Source: a virus
DNA length: 31,884 nucleotides
IMG/VR virus record: IMGVR_UViG_3300013119_000118
Coordinates: 1 to 31,884 of that record
Reading direction: 5' to 3' (one strand)
A program made the translations under genes and the position numbers. Shown here piece after piece: positions 15,419 to 22,747 of the stretch. Within the stretch, counting starts at the first letter, position 1. Each line of letters opens with the position of its first letter. The notes beneath the pieces were generated by a model. That model made no database searches. It was not told the DNA's origin and worked only from the letters and a program-made list of their open reading frames with translations.

Positions 15419-16462
15419 ATGTCCAAATTATTAAAAGAGGCTATCGTAGATGCCGAAGCTTTAAGAGAGGCAGCCTTGATGCATGCAGAAAGAGAAGTCG
15501 TTAACAAATATTCGAACGAAGTCCGTGAATCTCTAGAAACAATGTTGGAACAAGATGATATGTCTCTGCCATTGGATGACATCACCGATTTGTCTGAAGA
15601 GACCATTGATGAAGAAGTGGCAGAAATACCACTGGCAGCAACAGACAATTTCTCAGAAATGGATGGCCAAAACTTGTCTAACTTTCCATCTGACGGCGAC
15701 ACGACCGAAATTACGCTTGATCTTGGCTCTCTTAGAGAATCAGTTGAAGCCCTAACTTCAGAGATGGCAGAAGTTGCGGAAGAAATAGAGATCTCTGAAG
15801 ATGACATAGTAGAAGCAATGTCAACAGAAGAAGAGTTAGAAGAAAATGAAGAAACAAATGAATCAATTGACGAAACTATTGAGATCGAAGAAGATGTCAA
15901 TGAAGAACTTGTTGATTCTATCGCCGAAAGGCTTTCTGTGGAAATGGGTGCAGACTTAAGTGGCTGGGTTGGACGCAGAGAAGAAGAAATTCGCTACGAA
16001 ATGGAGAAAGAGATGGCTCACCGCCGAGACTCCGAAGTAGAAAAAGAAATGAAAGACTTGAAGAAGGCACAAGAAGAGTTAGTTTTCGAAAATAAACAAC
16101 TCAATGACGCCAATCAAAAGTACAAGACGGCACTTTCAGAAGCGCAAGAAACTTTACAAACAGTAAATATTTCAAACGCCCGCCTATTGTACACCAACCG
16201 TATTTTGAGAAATTCCTCCTTAAATGAGCGACAAAAAAATAGAATTGTCGAAACAATTTCAAAAGCGGACTCAGTGGCAGAAGCCAAAACGATCTATGAA
16301 ACACTTAAAAACGCAGTGCCGGATACACAAATACGTAAACCGAAATCACTGAGTGAAGCAATCAGTCGTCCAACTTCAGTCATTCGTGCTACTCGTCATG
16401 AGTCAGCACGACCAACAGATACATTCTCTGATAGAATGCGTATGTTGGCCGGCATAAAATAG
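15419..16462 (+). CDS. 22: Prohead scaffold (core) protein, gp22-like
   Basis: This is the internal scaffold on which the capsid shell assembles, later cut up by the gp21 protease. The product is 347 residues (T4 gp22 is 269), highly acidic in residues 40-180 and helical throughout, with a coiled coil near 190-245 (EKEMKDLKKAQEELVFENKQ). The start SKLLKEAIVDAEALREAALM and the end 'DRMRMLAGIK' follow the pattern of gp22 proteins of distant T4-like phages. Several Leu/Ile-x-Glu sequences could serve as protease cut sites. The gene lies directly before gene 23, as in T4, with AGGAG 10 bp ahead of the ATG. Confidence 0.88.
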   Translation: MSKLLKEAIVDAEALREAALMHAEREVVNKYSNEVRESLETMLEQDDMSLPLDDITDLSEETIDEEVAEIPLAATDNFSEMDGQNLSNFPSDGDTTEITLDLGSLRESVEALTSEMAEVAEEIEISEDDIVEAMSTEEELEENEETNESIDETIEIEEDVNEELVDSIAERLSVEMGADLSGWVGRREEEIRYEMEKEMAHRRDSEVEKEMKDLKKAQEELVFENKQLNDANQKYKTALSEAQETLQTVNISNARLLYTNRILRNSSLNERQKNRIVETISKADSVAEAKTIYETLKNAVPDTQIRKPKSLSEAISRPTSVIRATRHESARPTDTFSDRMRMLAGIK

Positions 16463-16487
16463 AAATTAACAATAAAGGAGTATTAAA

Positions 16488-18272
16488 ATGTCAGGAATAA
16501 TTGAAAGGTTGACCGAAGGTATGGTCAACAGAGATATGCGTGTCGAAGGTCACGCTTTATTAAACAAATGGGAAAAAACAGGTCTATTAGAGGGCATTAC
16601 GAGTGATCGTAAACGTCAATCTATGGCTCGTCTCCTAGAAAACCAAGCTAAAGAGCTTCTCCGTGAGAGTTCCTCAATGGCTGGTGGTGATGTAGAAGGC
16701 TTTGCTGCCGTCGCATTCCCAATCGTTCGTCGTGTATTCGCCGGACTTATCGCTAATGATCTTGTTAGTGTTCAACCAATGAGTCTACCAAGTGGACTTA
16801 TCTTCTTCCTCGACTTCACAGTTAGTCAAGAAGCAGGTGGTTATACGAGCGCTGAGAGTCGTTTAGGCTATCAACAAACAAGCTCAATCTATGGTGGTGA
16901 TAAAGTAGGTTCTGGTATGGTGAGTGGAATTGATCTTTCAAGGAACGTAGGTACCCAGAACGGTGGCCCATATTACTTGAACAATGGTTATACTTCAGCA
17001 ACTGGTTCTTCTACTGCTGACGGTATCACATTGACGCCATTGGTGATCAACTATGGTACTTTTGGCGATGATGCTGGCATAACCGCTGAAGTGCGCTTTG
17101 ACGCAGACATGGTTAGCGGTTCTACTGAGGTTGCTCGTGTATCTGTATTAGTATCAGGCTTGGATCAAGTTGATACAAATGGTCCACAATCTTTTAGTGT
17201 CTCTAGTTCTAGCGGACTTGGAGTAGTAGAAAAAAGCGATGGTACTGTTGCTGCTCGTCTAGTTCGCCGCCAAACTCGTTATAGTGGCTCTGCTACTACT
17301 CGTCTTGAGACTGTTTGGATTGGAACTGGTGTCGATGGTGCATACTCAGGTACTGCTGAAGCTATGAGCATCCAAATCGCCGCTGCTCTTACTTCATCAG
17401 CAAACACAGTGTCTTGGGCTCAAACAGATGATTTAACTGCTGCAAGTGCTGTAGGTGCAATCGTAGGTCAGGCTGAATGGGGACTTGAAGGCGAAGCCAA
17501 CATCCCAGAGATCGACATCAAGGTTGACTCAATCGCTATCACAGCGAAGACCAAGAAGTTGAAAGCGAAATGGACACCGGAACTCGGTCAAGACCTCAAT
17601 GCTTACCACAACTTGGACGCAGAGGTTGAACTTACTTCAATCCTTTCAGAGCAGATTGCTCTTGAGATTGACCGTGAGATTCTAGCTGACCTTGTGAACG
17701 GTGCAACTGCAGGCACTTACTATTGGGCACGTAGTCCTGGTCTCTTTGTGAACCGTACTACAGGTGCAGAAGTAGGCGCTTCTACAAAAGCTCCAGACTT
17801 CACAGGTACTGTATCTGAATGGTATGAGACTCTAGTCGAAACCATCAATGATGTATCTGCACAAATCCATCGCAAGACTCTCCGAGGCGGAGCTAACTTC
17901 ATCGTGGTATCACCTGAAGTGGCAAATATCCTTGAGTTTACTGCTGGATTCCGTGGTTCAGTCACACATGATGACGAGAAGGGCTCAGTAGGAGCAGTCA
18001 AAGTTGGAAGCATTTCTAAGAAGTTCGACGTTATCGTTGATCCTTACTTCTTACGCAATGTTGTTCTGATTGGTCGCAGAGGTTCTAGTTTCCTAGAATC
18101 AGGATATGTATACTCACCATACGTACCTCTCCAGACAACACCGACAATCTTCGGACCAGAGGATTTCGTACCTCGTAAGGGCGTCATGACAAGATATGCC
18201 AAGAAAATGGTACGTCCAGATATGTATGGCCTAGTTGTTATTCGAGGAATGATGGGCGAAAGCGGCTCCTAA
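16488..18272 (+). CDS. 23: Major capsid protein (gp23-like)
   Basis: This is the HK97-fold shell protein of the head. The product is 594 residues (T4 gp23 is 521). The N-terminal propeptide region contains GHALLNKWEKTGLLEGI and LENQAKELLRE. Cutting after Glu60 (LLRE before SSSMAGGD) would fit the gp21 rule of Leu/Ile-x-Glu. The core follows: 'FPIVRRVFAGLIANDLVSVQ' and PMSLPSG, as in T4 'MVRRAIPNLIAFDICGVQPM'. A Ser/Thr/Gly-rich stretch near 150-320 is probably an extra surface domain. The C-terminus has GANFIVVSPEVANILE and ends MYGLVVIRGMMG. AAGGAG precedes the ATG, Arg codons are mostly CGT unlike the AGA-rich neighbours, and a strong terminator follows, all signs of high expression. Confidence 0.96.
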   Translation: MSGIIERLTEGMVNRDMRVEGHALLNKWEKTGLLEGITSDRKRQSMARLLENQAKELLRESSSMAGGDVEGFAAVAFPIVRRVFAGLIANDLVSVQPMSLPSGLIFFLDFTVSQEAGGYTSAESRLGYQQTSSIYGGDKVGSGMVSGIDLSRNVGTQNGGPYYLNNGYTSATGSSTADGITLTPLVINYGTFGDDAGITAEVRFDADMVSGSTEVARVSVLVSGLDQVDTNGPQSFSVSSSSGLGVVEKSDGTVAARLVRRQTRYSGSATTRLETVWIGTGVDGAYSGTAEAMSIQIAAALTSSANTVSWAQTDDLTAASAVGAIVGQAEWGLEGEANIPEIDIKVDSIAITAKTKKLKAKWTPELGQDLNAYHNLDAEVELTSILSEQIALEIDREILADLVNGATAGTYYWARSPGLFVNRTTGAEVGASTKAPDFTGTVSEWYETLVETINDVSAQIHRKTLRGGANFIVVSPEVANILEFTAGFRGSVTHDDEKGSVGAVKVGSISKKFDVIVDPYFLRNVVLIGRRGSSFLESGYVYSPYVPLQTTPTIFGPEDFVPRKGVMTRYAKKMVRPDMYGLVVIRGMMGESGS

Positions 18273-18298
18273 TACCATTTAGAGAGCATTTAAAGAGT

Positions 18299-18328
18299 CC
18301 CACTTTCTTCGGAAGGTGGGGCTTTTTT
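18299..18328 (+). terminator. Strong rho-independent terminator after the capsid gene
   Basis: CCCACTTTC (18299-18307), loop TTCG, GAAGGTGGG (18312-18320), nine pairs with one G-U and a stable UUCG tetraloop, then GC and six T residues. It lies 27 bp after the gene 23 stop and separates the capsid transcript from the homing endonuclease gene. Confidence 0.9.
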
Positions 18329-18409
18329 ATTTGGCCTAGTAGTCGAACAACACAGCGAGACCCCCAAAATTATCACACAAGCGAAAGTGTTATTACACCC
18401 TTTATTCAC

Positions 18410-18438
18410 TTTACAAACTACTTATTGTGTGTTATAAT
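18410..18438 (+). promoter_or_regulatory. Sigma70-type promoter of the homing endonuclease gene
   Basis: A -35 box TTTACA at 18410-18415, a 17-base spacer and a perfect -10 box TATAAT at 18433-18438, with an extended TGT before it. It lies about 75 bp ahead of the endonuclease GTG. No ACTATTTA motif is found in this gap, so the gene should be read by host polymerase independently of late transcription. Confidence 0.75.
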
Positions 18439-18513
18439 AGGTTTATGATGAAAAGACAATTTATTCAAAGGCTCTTTTCACGAAGGCTGCCACCACCACT
18501 ATAAGGAGAACAA

Positions 18514-19944
18514 GTGACAACTATCTGCGCTATTTGTAATGAAACGCTCAAATCTACACGAGCACTTGCGACACACCTCCAACACCGTCACAAAATAAAA
18601 TCAAAAGACTACACCATTAAATACATCCATAACAGCACACAGCCAATGTGTGTAGAGTGCGGTAGCGAAACCAGATACGTGTCGTTCATGTTCAAGAAGT
18701 ACTGTAAGTCACATGCGAATCTGGCAGCAGCAGAAGCTGGCAGAATAGGTGGAAAGATTAAAACAACTTGGAACAAAGGTCACACAAAGGAGACACTAAC
18801 AAAACTTAGAGAGTGTTCAAGGAAATATACTGGTACCGGAAATCCGTTCCACGGCAAAACACACACCTCCACAGCAATAGACAAAATGACAGCAAACAGT
18901 CGCATCGATAAAGAGACTTTATTGACGAGACTCAAAGAAAGAGAGAATGATTGGCACTTTGATTATACCAACATCGACTACGAATCACGACAAAAGCAAT
19001 ATATCTCTTGTAAATGCCGCAAGTGCAACTCCATTTGTGAGAGAACCCTTCAAACTTTAGAGCGAGGCAGCCTCTGTCACGAATGTTATCCGATCAATAA
19101 ATACTCAAAACCAGAACGAGATTTAAGAAAGATCATCGCTGAAACAGGAATTGAAAACTTTCAGTCCAACACTCGCTCCATCATCACTCCACAAGAGCTC
19201 GACATACATTTACCAGAACACAAATTCGCTATTGAGTACAACGGCTTATATTGGCACTCAGAAGAACGTAAAGGCAAGACATATCATTTTGATAAAACAA
19301 ACAGCTGCAGAGAACAAGACATTCAACTCTTTCACATCTTCTCAGACGAGTGGCGAGAAAAGCAAGAGATAATAGAGTCGATGATTCGCCAGCGAATAGG
19401 TAAGTCAAATGAGAGAATCTTTGCCCGCAAATGTGTTGCAAGAATCGTGCCAAGAACAGACTCAAAAACCTTCTTCAACAAAACTCACATATCGGGCAAC
19501 ACACCCAGCAAGATCACATTTGGCCTATATCACCATGACACTCTCGTGATGGCACTCTCTCTGCGAACATCTTTCCATCGCAAATACCGAGAAGCAAAGA
19601 TGATTGAAATTGCTCGCCTTTCATCGGAACTCGACACAATTGTCGTCGGCGGACTTTCAAAACTTCTAAAGCAAGCCAAAAAGTGGGCGAGACAAGAAAA
19701 ATACAATGGCATTCTAACCTATGCCGACAGAAGATTCGGCGAGGGTAAAGGATATTTAAAAACAGGCTTCACTCTTATAGGCGAAACCAAAGCAGACTAT
19801 TGGTATACAGACGGCAGAACTAGATTCAACAGATTTACATATCGTGCTCAACCAAACAAGCCAGAGAAAGAAGTAGCAAAGGAAGCAGGGGTGTTTAAGA
19901 TATACGGTTGCGGTTCTAACATTTATGAGATGCTTTTGTCATAG
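18514..19944 (+). CDS. Free-standing EDxHD (Vsr-like) homing endonuclease
   Basis: The 476-residue product has an N-terminal C2H2-type zinc finger (CAIC...HLQHRH, residues 5-26), a second Cys pair (CVEC, 46-49), and a NUMOD3-like helix element (NPFHGKTHT, near 110). A four-Cys element follows (CKCRKC and CHEC, 166-191). The nuclease core is 'ITPQELDIHLPEHKFAIEYN' then GLYWHSE (224-250), with HFDK near 259 and HIFSDEW near 275; this matches the EDxHD homing endonucleases related to Vsr (the I-Bth0305I type). The C-terminal half has 'VVGGLSKLL' and 'TYADRRFGEGKGYLKTGF', also usual in that family. The GTG start has AAGGAG six bases ahead. It cuts an intron-less or allelic target to spread itself; the target is probably the capsid/neck junction where it sits. 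Confidence 0.85.
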   Translation: MTTICAICNETLKSTRALATHLQHRHKIKSKDYTIKYIHNSTQPMCVECGSETRYVSFMFKKYCKSHANLAAAEAGRIGGKIKTTWNKGHTKETLTKLRECSRKYTGTGNPFHGKTHTSTAIDKMTANSRIDKETLLTRLKERENDWHFDYTNIDYESRQKQYISCKCRKCNSICERTLQTLERGSLCHECYPINKYSKPERDLRKIIAETGIENFQSNTRSIITPQELDIHLPEHKFAIEYNGLYWHSEERKGKTYHFDKTNSCREQDIQLFHIFSDEWREKQEIIESMIRQRIGKSNERIFARKCVARIVPRTDSKTFFNKTHISGNTPSKITFGLYHHDTLVMALSLRTSFHRKYREAKMIEIARLSSELDTIVVGGLSKLLKQAKKWARQEKYNGILTYADRRFGEGKGYLKTGFTLIGETKADYWYTDGRTRFNRFTYRAQPNKPEKEVAKEAGVFKIYGCGSNIYEMLLS

Positions 19945-19949
19945 ACAAA

Positions 19950-19957
19950 ACTATTTA
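19950..19957 (+). promoter_or_regulatory. Putative late promoter motif ACTATTTA (copy 5)
   Basis: ACTATTTA followed by ATGTGA, 30 bp before the ATG at 19988. It lies just after the endonuclease stop and would restart late transcription of the neck genes past the mobile gene. Confidence 0.45.
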
Positions 19958-19987
19958 ATGTGAAAGAGAGCATAAGGAACCATCATA

Positions 19988-21274
19988 ATGCCAACAAGCT
20001 TGTCCCCATCATCAACTACAAACTCAATAATATTACCAGCTACAGGAACCGTAGGAGATGTTGCAGCCGCTGTTCCATTTGGGATCTATTCAGGCTCTCA
20101 AGACTTTCTAAATGGCGCTGCCCTTCAAGTAGATTATGTTTACAAAAAACTTGGCGGCGACGTTGTAGACATAGAGATGACTCCATCTAATGTCTATGCT
20201 GCATACGAAGAGGCAGTATTAGAATATTCTTATATAATCAATTTACACCAAAGCAAGAATATGCTGGGCAGCACCCTTGGCAATGCGACTGGAACGTTTG
20301 ATCACCTTGGAAACTTTTCTGATGGTGACAGCTTAAGTGGCTCAAATGTAAATTTAAAGTACCCTAGATTTAATTACGCACAGGCTCGGAAGGTCGGTGA
20401 TGGACTGGCCACCATTGGCGGCTACGGTGGCACAGAAAGAATATATTCTGCCTCCTTTGGAGTGGTTGTAAATCAACAAGATTATGACCTACAGAGTATT
20501 ATCATTAGTGCATCAGATTCTGGTGTTGATGTCAAGGGTAATGCCGTCCCGTTCTCCGGTGCTGTTGGAAATAAACGTGTAGTAGTCACTAAGGTTCATT
20601 ACAAATCTCCTCGTGCTATGTGGCGATTCTACGGCTACTATGGTGGTGTTGGCGTGGTAGGCAACATGGGAACATATGGCCAATTTGCCGACGACTCTAC
20701 TTTTGAGGTTGTTCCGACATGGCAAAATAAATTACAAGCTGTCATGTACGAAGATTCCATATACACGAGAACATCACATTATGCCTACGAGATTAAAGAT
20801 AATTTTTTAAGACTATATCCCAATCCTAGCTTTTGGGGCTTCACCGAACAAGATCGTATGTGGGTAGAATTCTATATTGACGGAGCAAATGCTTGGGACT
20901 CCAATGATAGATACGAGGATGGCGTCAATGGAGTGAACAATCTAAACACTATTCCGTTTGATAATATTCCGTTTGGAAATATTAACGCTATTGGTAAACA
21001 ATGGATTAGAAAGTACGCCCTAGCCTTGTGCAAAGAGATGCTGGGTCAGATTCGCGGCAAGTTTACGACAATACCTATTCCTGGCGAAAGCGTAACACTA
21101 AATCACTCAGAGCTTTTGTTACAAGCAAAAGAAGAGCAACAACAACTGCGAGACAAGTTGATGGAAATATTAGATTCTGTCACATATAAAGAATTGGCAA
21201 AAACAGACTCAGAGATCGCCGAAACGGCAGCAGATCTATTCAAGCACTCCCCTTTGCCAATCTTTGTAGGATAA
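19988..21274 (+). CDS. Putative neck / head-to-tail connector protein (gp13 position)
   Basis: The product is 428 residues. A helical segment near 50-90 (VDYVYKKLGGDVVDIEMTPS, VYAAYEEAVLEYSYIIN) is followed by a beta-rich middle. A helical C-terminus contains WIRKYALALCKEMLGQIRGK, PGESVTLNHSELLLQAKEEQ and ends PLPIFVG. The pattern of a helix bundle with 'IPIPGESVTLN' before an acidic helix is typical of head-tail adaptor proteins. It is followed at once by gp14- and gp15-like genes, so it occupies the place of T4 gene 13 (309 residues). I see no clear sequence match to T4 gp13, so the name rests on context and fold-like features. Confidence 0.6.
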   Translation: MPTSLSPSSTTNSIILPATGTVGDVAAAVPFGIYSGSQDFLNGAALQVDYVYKKLGGDVVDIEMTPSNVYAAYEEAVLEYSYIINLHQSKNMLGSTLGNATGTFDHLGNFSDGDSLSGSNVNLKYPRFNYAQARKVGDGLATIGGYGGTERIYSASFGVVVNQQDYDLQSIIISASDSGVDVKGNAVPFSGAVGNKRVVVTKVHYKSPRAMWRFYGYYGGVGVVGNMGTYGQFADDSTFEVVPTWQNKLQAVMYEDSIYTRTSHYAYEIKDNFLRLYPNPSFWGFTEQDRMWVEFYIDGANAWDSNDRYEDGVNGVNNLNTIPFDNIPFGNINAIGKQWIRKYALALCKEMLGQIRGKFTTIPIPGESVTLNHSELLLQAKEEQQQLRDKLMEILDSVTYKELAKTDSEIAETAADLFKHSPLPIFVG

Positions 21275-21278
21275 GAAG

Positions 21279-21770
21279 ATGTCTGATAACGAATGGAAAA
21301 GACCAACTGCAGCTCCCCCTCCTTTATTCCTAGGCAAGAAGGAGCGAGACCTTGTAAAACAAGTTAACGACGAGTTAATTGAAAAGGTCATAGGCCAACA
21401 GATATTGTATTACTCTATTGATATTGAGACAACAAAGTTTCATGATCTATATGGTGAAGCAATAGAGAAAACATTCTTGTCACCTGTCAGAGTTTTTGCC
21501 TTGGTAGAGTTTACTGGTCACACTACTAATTATTTAGAGGGCGCCGGATTAGACAAAGAAACAGAAATAAATGTTCACTTTCATAAGCGAAGACTTGAGG
21601 ATGATCAAAACTTATTTGTAAGAGAAGGCGACTTTGTATTATACGGGGATTATTTTTACGAGATTGTAAAACTAGCTGAACAGAAGAAATTGTTTGGTCA
21701 AGTGGAGCACGGTTTTGAAATATCTGCCCGCTGCCGTAAAGCCAGAAAGGGATTGTTTGATGCTACCTGA
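21279..21770 (+). CDS. 14: Neck protein, gp14-like
   Basis: The product is 163 residues, shorter than T4 gp14 (256). It has a helical start 'KKERDLVKQVNDELIEKVIG', then 'QQILYYSIDIETT...DLYGEA' and a C-terminal part 'EGDFVLYGDYFYEIVKLAEQ' followed by KKLFGQVEHGFEISARCRKAR. These parallel the T4 gp14 stretches '[20 protein letters not shown]' and '[20 protein letters not shown]'. gp14 sits in the neck, closing the packaged head for tail attachment. It begins 4 bp after the previous gene and overlaps the next by 11 bp. Confidence 0.65.
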   Translation: MSDNEWKRPTAAPPPLFLGKKERDLVKQVNDELIEKVIGQQILYYSIDIETTKFHDLYGEAIEKTFLSPVRVFALVEFTGHTTNYLEGAGLDKETEINVHFHKRRLEDDQNLFVREGDFVLYGDYFYEIVKLAEQKKLFGQVEHGFEISARCRKARKGLFDAT

Positions 21771-22638
21771 TAATTTTGATTTTGCCATGTTGCCAGCCGG
21801 AATTGATCTGAGGCTTTCTGAGATAGGTATGTTAGCCTCCGATATAGAGAATATTGATAGAGCTATACAGAAGTGGTTAAGTGAAGACCTAGACTTAAGT
21901 ACGGTATCAAATGATGGCTTCAAAAAAGTCCCTGTTATTTGGCAAGCTCCAGAGAGAGCATTTCAAATTAAACACAATAAAGATTTGCGTGATGATGCTG
22001 GTAATTTAAAGCTGCCACTGGTCAGCATCGAGAGAACAGGAATAACAAAAGATCCTGCAAGAAAAGGCGGGTTCCAAGCCCAAACGTTTTCTGCCAAAAA
22101 GAACGGACGAACCGGTCGTATGGTCATAGCTCGCAAAATAGTCGACGACAAGACTCGAAATTTCGCTACCGTAGCCGGACCACGCACAAGCATATCAGGA
22201 TCGATTCAGCGGTGGTCACCACGTGTCAATCGAAAGGTTGTCATCAAAACATTGTCTATTCCTATACCGATATACATCAATGTAGAATATAAGATATCAA
22301 TCAAATCAGACTATCAACAGCAAATGAATGATCTTATAGCTCCTTTCCTCGGCAGGACTGGTCAAATTAATGGATTTGTTATGCGTCAAAGCGGCCATCT
22401 ATATGAAGGCTTCATAGAACAGGGAATCTCTCACAATAACAACTCAGCCAATCTTGGAGAAGACGCCAGAGAATTCACATCAGAAGTTAAAATTAGAGTT
22501 TTAGGATACTTGGTAGGCGAGGGTTTGAATGATGATCGCCCTATAGTCAAAGTTGAGGAGAATATAGTGGAAATCTCATATCCACAAGAGGGAATAATAC
22601 TGCCAGACTCCGATGGCTTTTACAACTTCACATCCTGA
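21760..22638 (+). CDS. 15: Tail terminator / sheath stabiliser, gp15-like
   Basis: The product is 292 residues (T4 gp15 is 272). The central segment 'SIPIPIYINVEYKISIKSDY' followed by QQQMNDLIAPFLGRTGQ matches the gp15/gp3 pattern in which a beta strand leads to an 'xQQMNxL' helix. The C-terminal 'EVKIRVLGYLVGEGLNDDRP' is also typical. gp15 caps the top of the tail tube and sheath and connects it to the neck. I choose ATG 21760, with AAAGGG about eight bases upstream, over the frame's earlier start at 21694, which lies deep inside the gp14-like gene. An unusually basic stretch (ARKGGFQAQTFSAKKNGRTG) lies near residue 100. Confidence 0.68.
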   Translation: MLPDNFDFAMLPAGIDLRLSEIGMLASDIENIDRAIQKWLSEDLDLSTVSNDGFKKVPVIWQAPERAFQIKHNKDLRDDAGNLKLPLVSIERTGITKDPARKGGFQAQTFSAKKNGRTGRMVIARKIVDDKTRNFATVAGPRTSISGSIQRWSPRVNRKVVIKTLSIPIPIYINVEYKISIKSDYQQQMNDLIAPFLGRTGQINGFVMRQSGHLYEGFIEQGISHNNNSANLGEDAREFTSEVKIRVLGYLVGEGLNDDRPIVKVEENIVEISYPQEGIILPDSDGFYNFTS

Positions 22639-22689
22639 ACTCACAACTATACTTTCTTTCAAGCTTCAAAGCCGTTTGAAAATGAAAAT

Positions 22690-22697
22690 ACTATTTA
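22690..22697 (+). promoter_or_regulatory. Putative late promoter motif ACTATTTA (copy 6)
   Basis: ACTATTTA followed by AGGTATGA, 50 bp before the tail sheath ATG. A short inverted repeat TTCAAA-GCCG-TTTGAA lies at 22665-22680 just upstream, without a U-run. Confidence 0.45.
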
Positions 22698-22747
22698 AGG
22701 TATGATTGTAAGCACAACTCAACTTATTTTGAAAAGAGGAACATAAT

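Noticed and set aside
18273-18513. Possible group I intron or tRNA in the gap after the capsid gene
   Set aside because: I see only a terminator and a sigma70 promoter. There is no cloverleaf or intron core, and the endonuclease is free-standing between intact genes.
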